Origin: JAVBNW01 sp031551255
GTDB lineage: Bacteria; Bacillota; Clostridia; Christensenellales; UBA1750
Direction of reading: 5' to 3'
Assembly: GCA_031551255.1 (NCBI GenBank)
Contig: JAVBNW010000137.1
Span: 1 to 23,177 of the forward strand
DNA length: 23,177 bases
Below the pieces are notes generated by a model. It searched no databases. It was not told where the DNA came from and was given only the letters and a program-made list of their open reading frames with translations. The position numbers were made by a program, and so were the translations under genes. Within the stretch, counting starts at the first letter, position 1. Every line of letters begins with the position of its first letter. Below, one piece after another: positions 21,584-23,177 of this stretch.

Positions 21584-21624
21584 AGCGGCCGGGAAGGCGC
21601 GAAATCCTCCCGGCCGCTTTGCTT
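21584..21624 (+). terminator. Intrinsic terminator after the TIM-barrel gene
   Basis: AGCGGCCGGGA (21584-21594) pairs perfectly with TCCCGGCCGCT (21608-21618), 13-nt loop, followed by TTTGCTT. The T tract is short. Confidence 0.65.
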
Positions 21625-21658
21625 GGGCCTCGATAAATTTTCATAAGGAGCGATGTTC

Positions 21659-22726
21659 TTGAAGCCATCCTCTCGCCGCTTACTGGCATGCCTGCTCTTT
21701 CTGCTGGCCGTCGTCTTTACCGGCTGCGAGTATGCACAGCCGGTCGACGGTTCTCAAGTGGGGCTGCTCGCCGTGCACTTCATCGACGTGGGCCAAGCGG
21801 ATGCGATCCTCGTAACCGACGGAACGTATGCCGTGCTCATCGACGCTGGCAGCAATGCGGATGGAAAGAGCGTCGTCTCCTATTTGCGCGATCAGGGCAT
21901 CGAGCGCCTTACCTACGCCGTAGGCACCCATCCGCACGAAGACCATATCGGCGGCTTGGATACCGTGCTTTCTCAAATCCCAACCGGGGAAGCGATCTTA
22001 TCCCCCGCGCAAAGCGACACCTCGACCTATCAAGATGTGTTTGGCGTCGCCAAGAGCAAAAAAATACCGGTCGCCATGGCGGAGGCGGGAGCCGAATACG
22101 CAATCGGCTCCTTCACCATGCAATTGCTCGGCCCGGTAAAGGAGTACGACGACCTTAACAACAGCTCCGTCGTCGTCAAAATCCTATACGGCGAAACATC
22201 ATTTCTAATGACCGGGGATATCGAAGAAAAGGCGGAGAAAGATATCCTCTCTACCGGATACGACATTTCGTGCGATGTGCTCAAGGCCCCGCATCACGGC
22301 AGCGACACATCCTCGTCTTATCTATTTTTGCGCGAGAGTAACCCTTCGATGGTCGTCATTTCCTGCGGCAAGGGCAACAGGTATGGGCATCCGCACGAAG
22401 GGCCGCTAAGCAAATACCGGGATGTTGGAGCGGAAGTATTCCGCACGGATACGATGGGAACCATCGTGATGACGAGCGACGGCGTCAATATTTCGGCCAA
22501 TGTTTCCGGCGAAGCAAGCGACGAGGCTCGCGCGCCTAAGGGCGCGGACGGCCTTGCCGAAGGTGCGCAGATCGTCGTTTCAGAATACATCGGCAATATG
22601 ACTTCGAAAAAATTCCACTTGCCCTCTTGCGCCAACCTTCCCGCCGAAAAAAACAGGGTCGCCTTTACGAGCCGCAAAGAAGCCCTCGAAGCGGACTATC
22701 TCCCTTGCGGCGCATGTAAGCCGTGA
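21659..22726 (+). CDS. ComEC-like metallo-beta-lactamase-fold lipoprotein with Ada-like zinc tail
   Basis: About 355 residues. An N-terminal lipoprotein signal (MKPSSRR, hydrophobic 8-20, FTGC with Cys 23) puts it on the outer face of the membrane. Next is a metallo-beta-lactamase domain of the ComEC/Rec2 C-terminal type: VHFIDVGQADAILV, the metal motif THPHEDHIGG (H91, H93, D95, H96), MTGDIE and APHHGSDTS. The last 45 residues (SKKFHLPSC ... YLPCGACKP) resemble the Ada-type zinc-binding module. Such secreted proteins are thought to be nucleases or phosphodiesterases; there are no channel helices, so it is not a full ComEC. AAGGAG is only 2 nt before ATG 21653 but 8 nt before TTG 21659, which also begins a cleaner signal peptide. 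Confidence 0.85.
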   Translation: MKPSSRRLLACLLFLLAVVFTGCEYAQPVDGSQVGLLAVHFIDVGQADAILVTDGTYAVLIDAGSNADGKSVVSYLRDQGIERLTYAVGTHPHEDHIGGLDTVLSQIPTGEAILSPAQSDTSTYQDVFGVAKSKKIPVAMAEAGAEYAIGSFTMQLLGPVKEYDDLNNSSVVVKILYGETSFLMTGDIEEKAEKDILSTGYDISCDVLKAPHHGSDTSSSYLFLRESNPSMVVISCGKGNRYGHPHEGPLSKYRDVGAEVFRTDTMGTIVMTSDGVNISANVSGEASDEARAPKGADGLAEGAQIVVSEYIGNMTSKKFHLPSCANLPAEKNRVAFTSRKEALEADYLPCGACKP

Positions 22727-22732
22727 TTTTCC

Positions 22733-22762
22733 TTGACACGTCGGGCGAAAAGGGGGTATGTT
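22733..22762 (+). promoter_or_regulatory. Promoter at the very start of the last gene
   Basis: TTGACA (22733-22738), 18 bp and TATGTT (22757-22762). The start would fall near 22769, one base before the ATG at 22770. Confidence 0.5.
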
Positions 22763-22769
22763 GTAGGGT

Positions 22770-23177
22770 ATGGGTGAACAAACGGAAAGGCTGCTCGCCG
22801 CGCTGAATTGCGCGGGAATCGGGGCAAAGCCCGCCAACGGTATATACAACGAAAAGACGATACCCGTAGGGCATCGCGATGCGCTGATGCTCGACAGCGC
22901 CGACGACATCGCCGCCGCCATAACGATTCTTTCGCGCGAAATGTCGGCGGACGATATGCCTGCGCGTGAAAAGGCCCTTCTTGATCTCTTGCGCGGCATA
23001 ACGCCTAAACAGAGCGATCTTTCCAGCCTCACTGACGACGTGCCGCGCTGCGCCATCGTGTTTACGTCCCGCGATGACACGGCGTCGCTGGCCCGCGCGC
23101 TGGGCGAACTCTTTGCGCCGGACGGGCAGGATGTCGTGGTGGGTACGGCGCGCGGCGAGTATACTTTGATTAAATGC
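22770..23177 (+). CDS. Partial protein, cut by the window end; possibly a PucR/CdaR-like regulator
   Basis: 136 codons are open from ATG 22770 to the window edge, with codon use like the neighbours. The sequence begins MGEQTERLLAALNCAGIG, has an acidic, helix-rich middle (LDSADDIAAAITILSREMSADD) and then a strand-helix-strand stretch PRCAIVFTSRDDTASLARALGELF ending VVVGTARGEYTLIKC. That last part resembles the middle domain of PucR/CdaR-type regulators, which would carry a helix-turn-helix at the missing C-terminus. This is a weak assignment from pattern only. The ATG has only TAGGG directly next to it, and the promoter start falls at the ATG, so the message may be leaderless. Confidence 0.55.
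   Translation, partial: MGEQTERLLAALNCAGIGAKPANGIYNEKTIPVGHRDALMLDSADDIAAAITILSREMSADDMPAREKALLDLLRGITPKQSDLSSLTDDVPRCAIVFTSRDDTASLARALGELFAPDGQDVVVGTARGEYTLIKC

Overview
The window reads as a chromosome segment of a moderately GC-rich, low-copy Bacillota (Clostridia-type, probably gut-associated) bacterium. The grounds are strong GGAGG-type ribosome binding sites, tRNA genes with encoded CCA ends, a GatCAB amidotransferase operon, an LplABC/YtcP-type sugar ABC transporter without its own ATPase, many TTG starts and near-consensus sigma-A promoters. This placement is inference; no rRNA is present to fix it. There is no phage, transposase or CRISPR array.

Layout. 1-3055 (+): a small membrane-anchored protein of unknown function, a MATE exporter, and a LuxR-type regulator whose receiver domain has lost its phosphorylation residues. 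A near-perfect two-way terminator follows. 3056-5080 (-): an aldo/keto reductase and a cupin in one operon, behind a promoter with a 19-bp spacer of the MerR-regulated kind. A class I methyltransferase whose 5' end looks damaged lies downstream. 5081-5998 (-): four tRNA genes (Leu-TAG, Gly-GCC, Gly-TCC, Lys-CTT) with two near-perfect promoters. 6062-9950 (+): a promoter-terminator unit that may be a small RNA or leader, rsgA, a repeat-like hairpin, an mntP-type manganese exporter behind a promoter/terminator leader, and a second MATE exporter.

9959-16898 (-): a glycan-use locus. A consensus promoter drives two permeases, a lipoprotein sugar-binding protein and an intracellular GH5 glycosidase. 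A second, paralogous GH5 gene has its own promoter upstream, and an AviRa-like rRNA methyltransferase lies between. The expected working model is that oligosaccharides are captured by the lipoprotein, imported by the permeases with a shared ATPase encoded elsewhere, and cut in the cytoplasm by the two GH5 enzymes.

16974-17270: four copies of a hairpin-bearing unit at an exact 87-bp period in an otherwise empty intergenic region. 17402-20579 (-): gatC-gatA-gatB, which makes Gln-tRNA(Gln) and/or Asn-tRNA(Asn) by transamidation. 20727-23177 (+): a xylose-isomerase-like TIM-barrel enzyme, a ComEC-like metallo-beta-lactamase-fold lipoprotein with an Ada-like zinc tail, and the start of a gene cut by the window edge.

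The observations most worth following are the 87-bp repeat array, the leader of mntP, the degenerate response regulator with its phased upstream repeats, and the AviRa-like gene placed among the GH5 genes.
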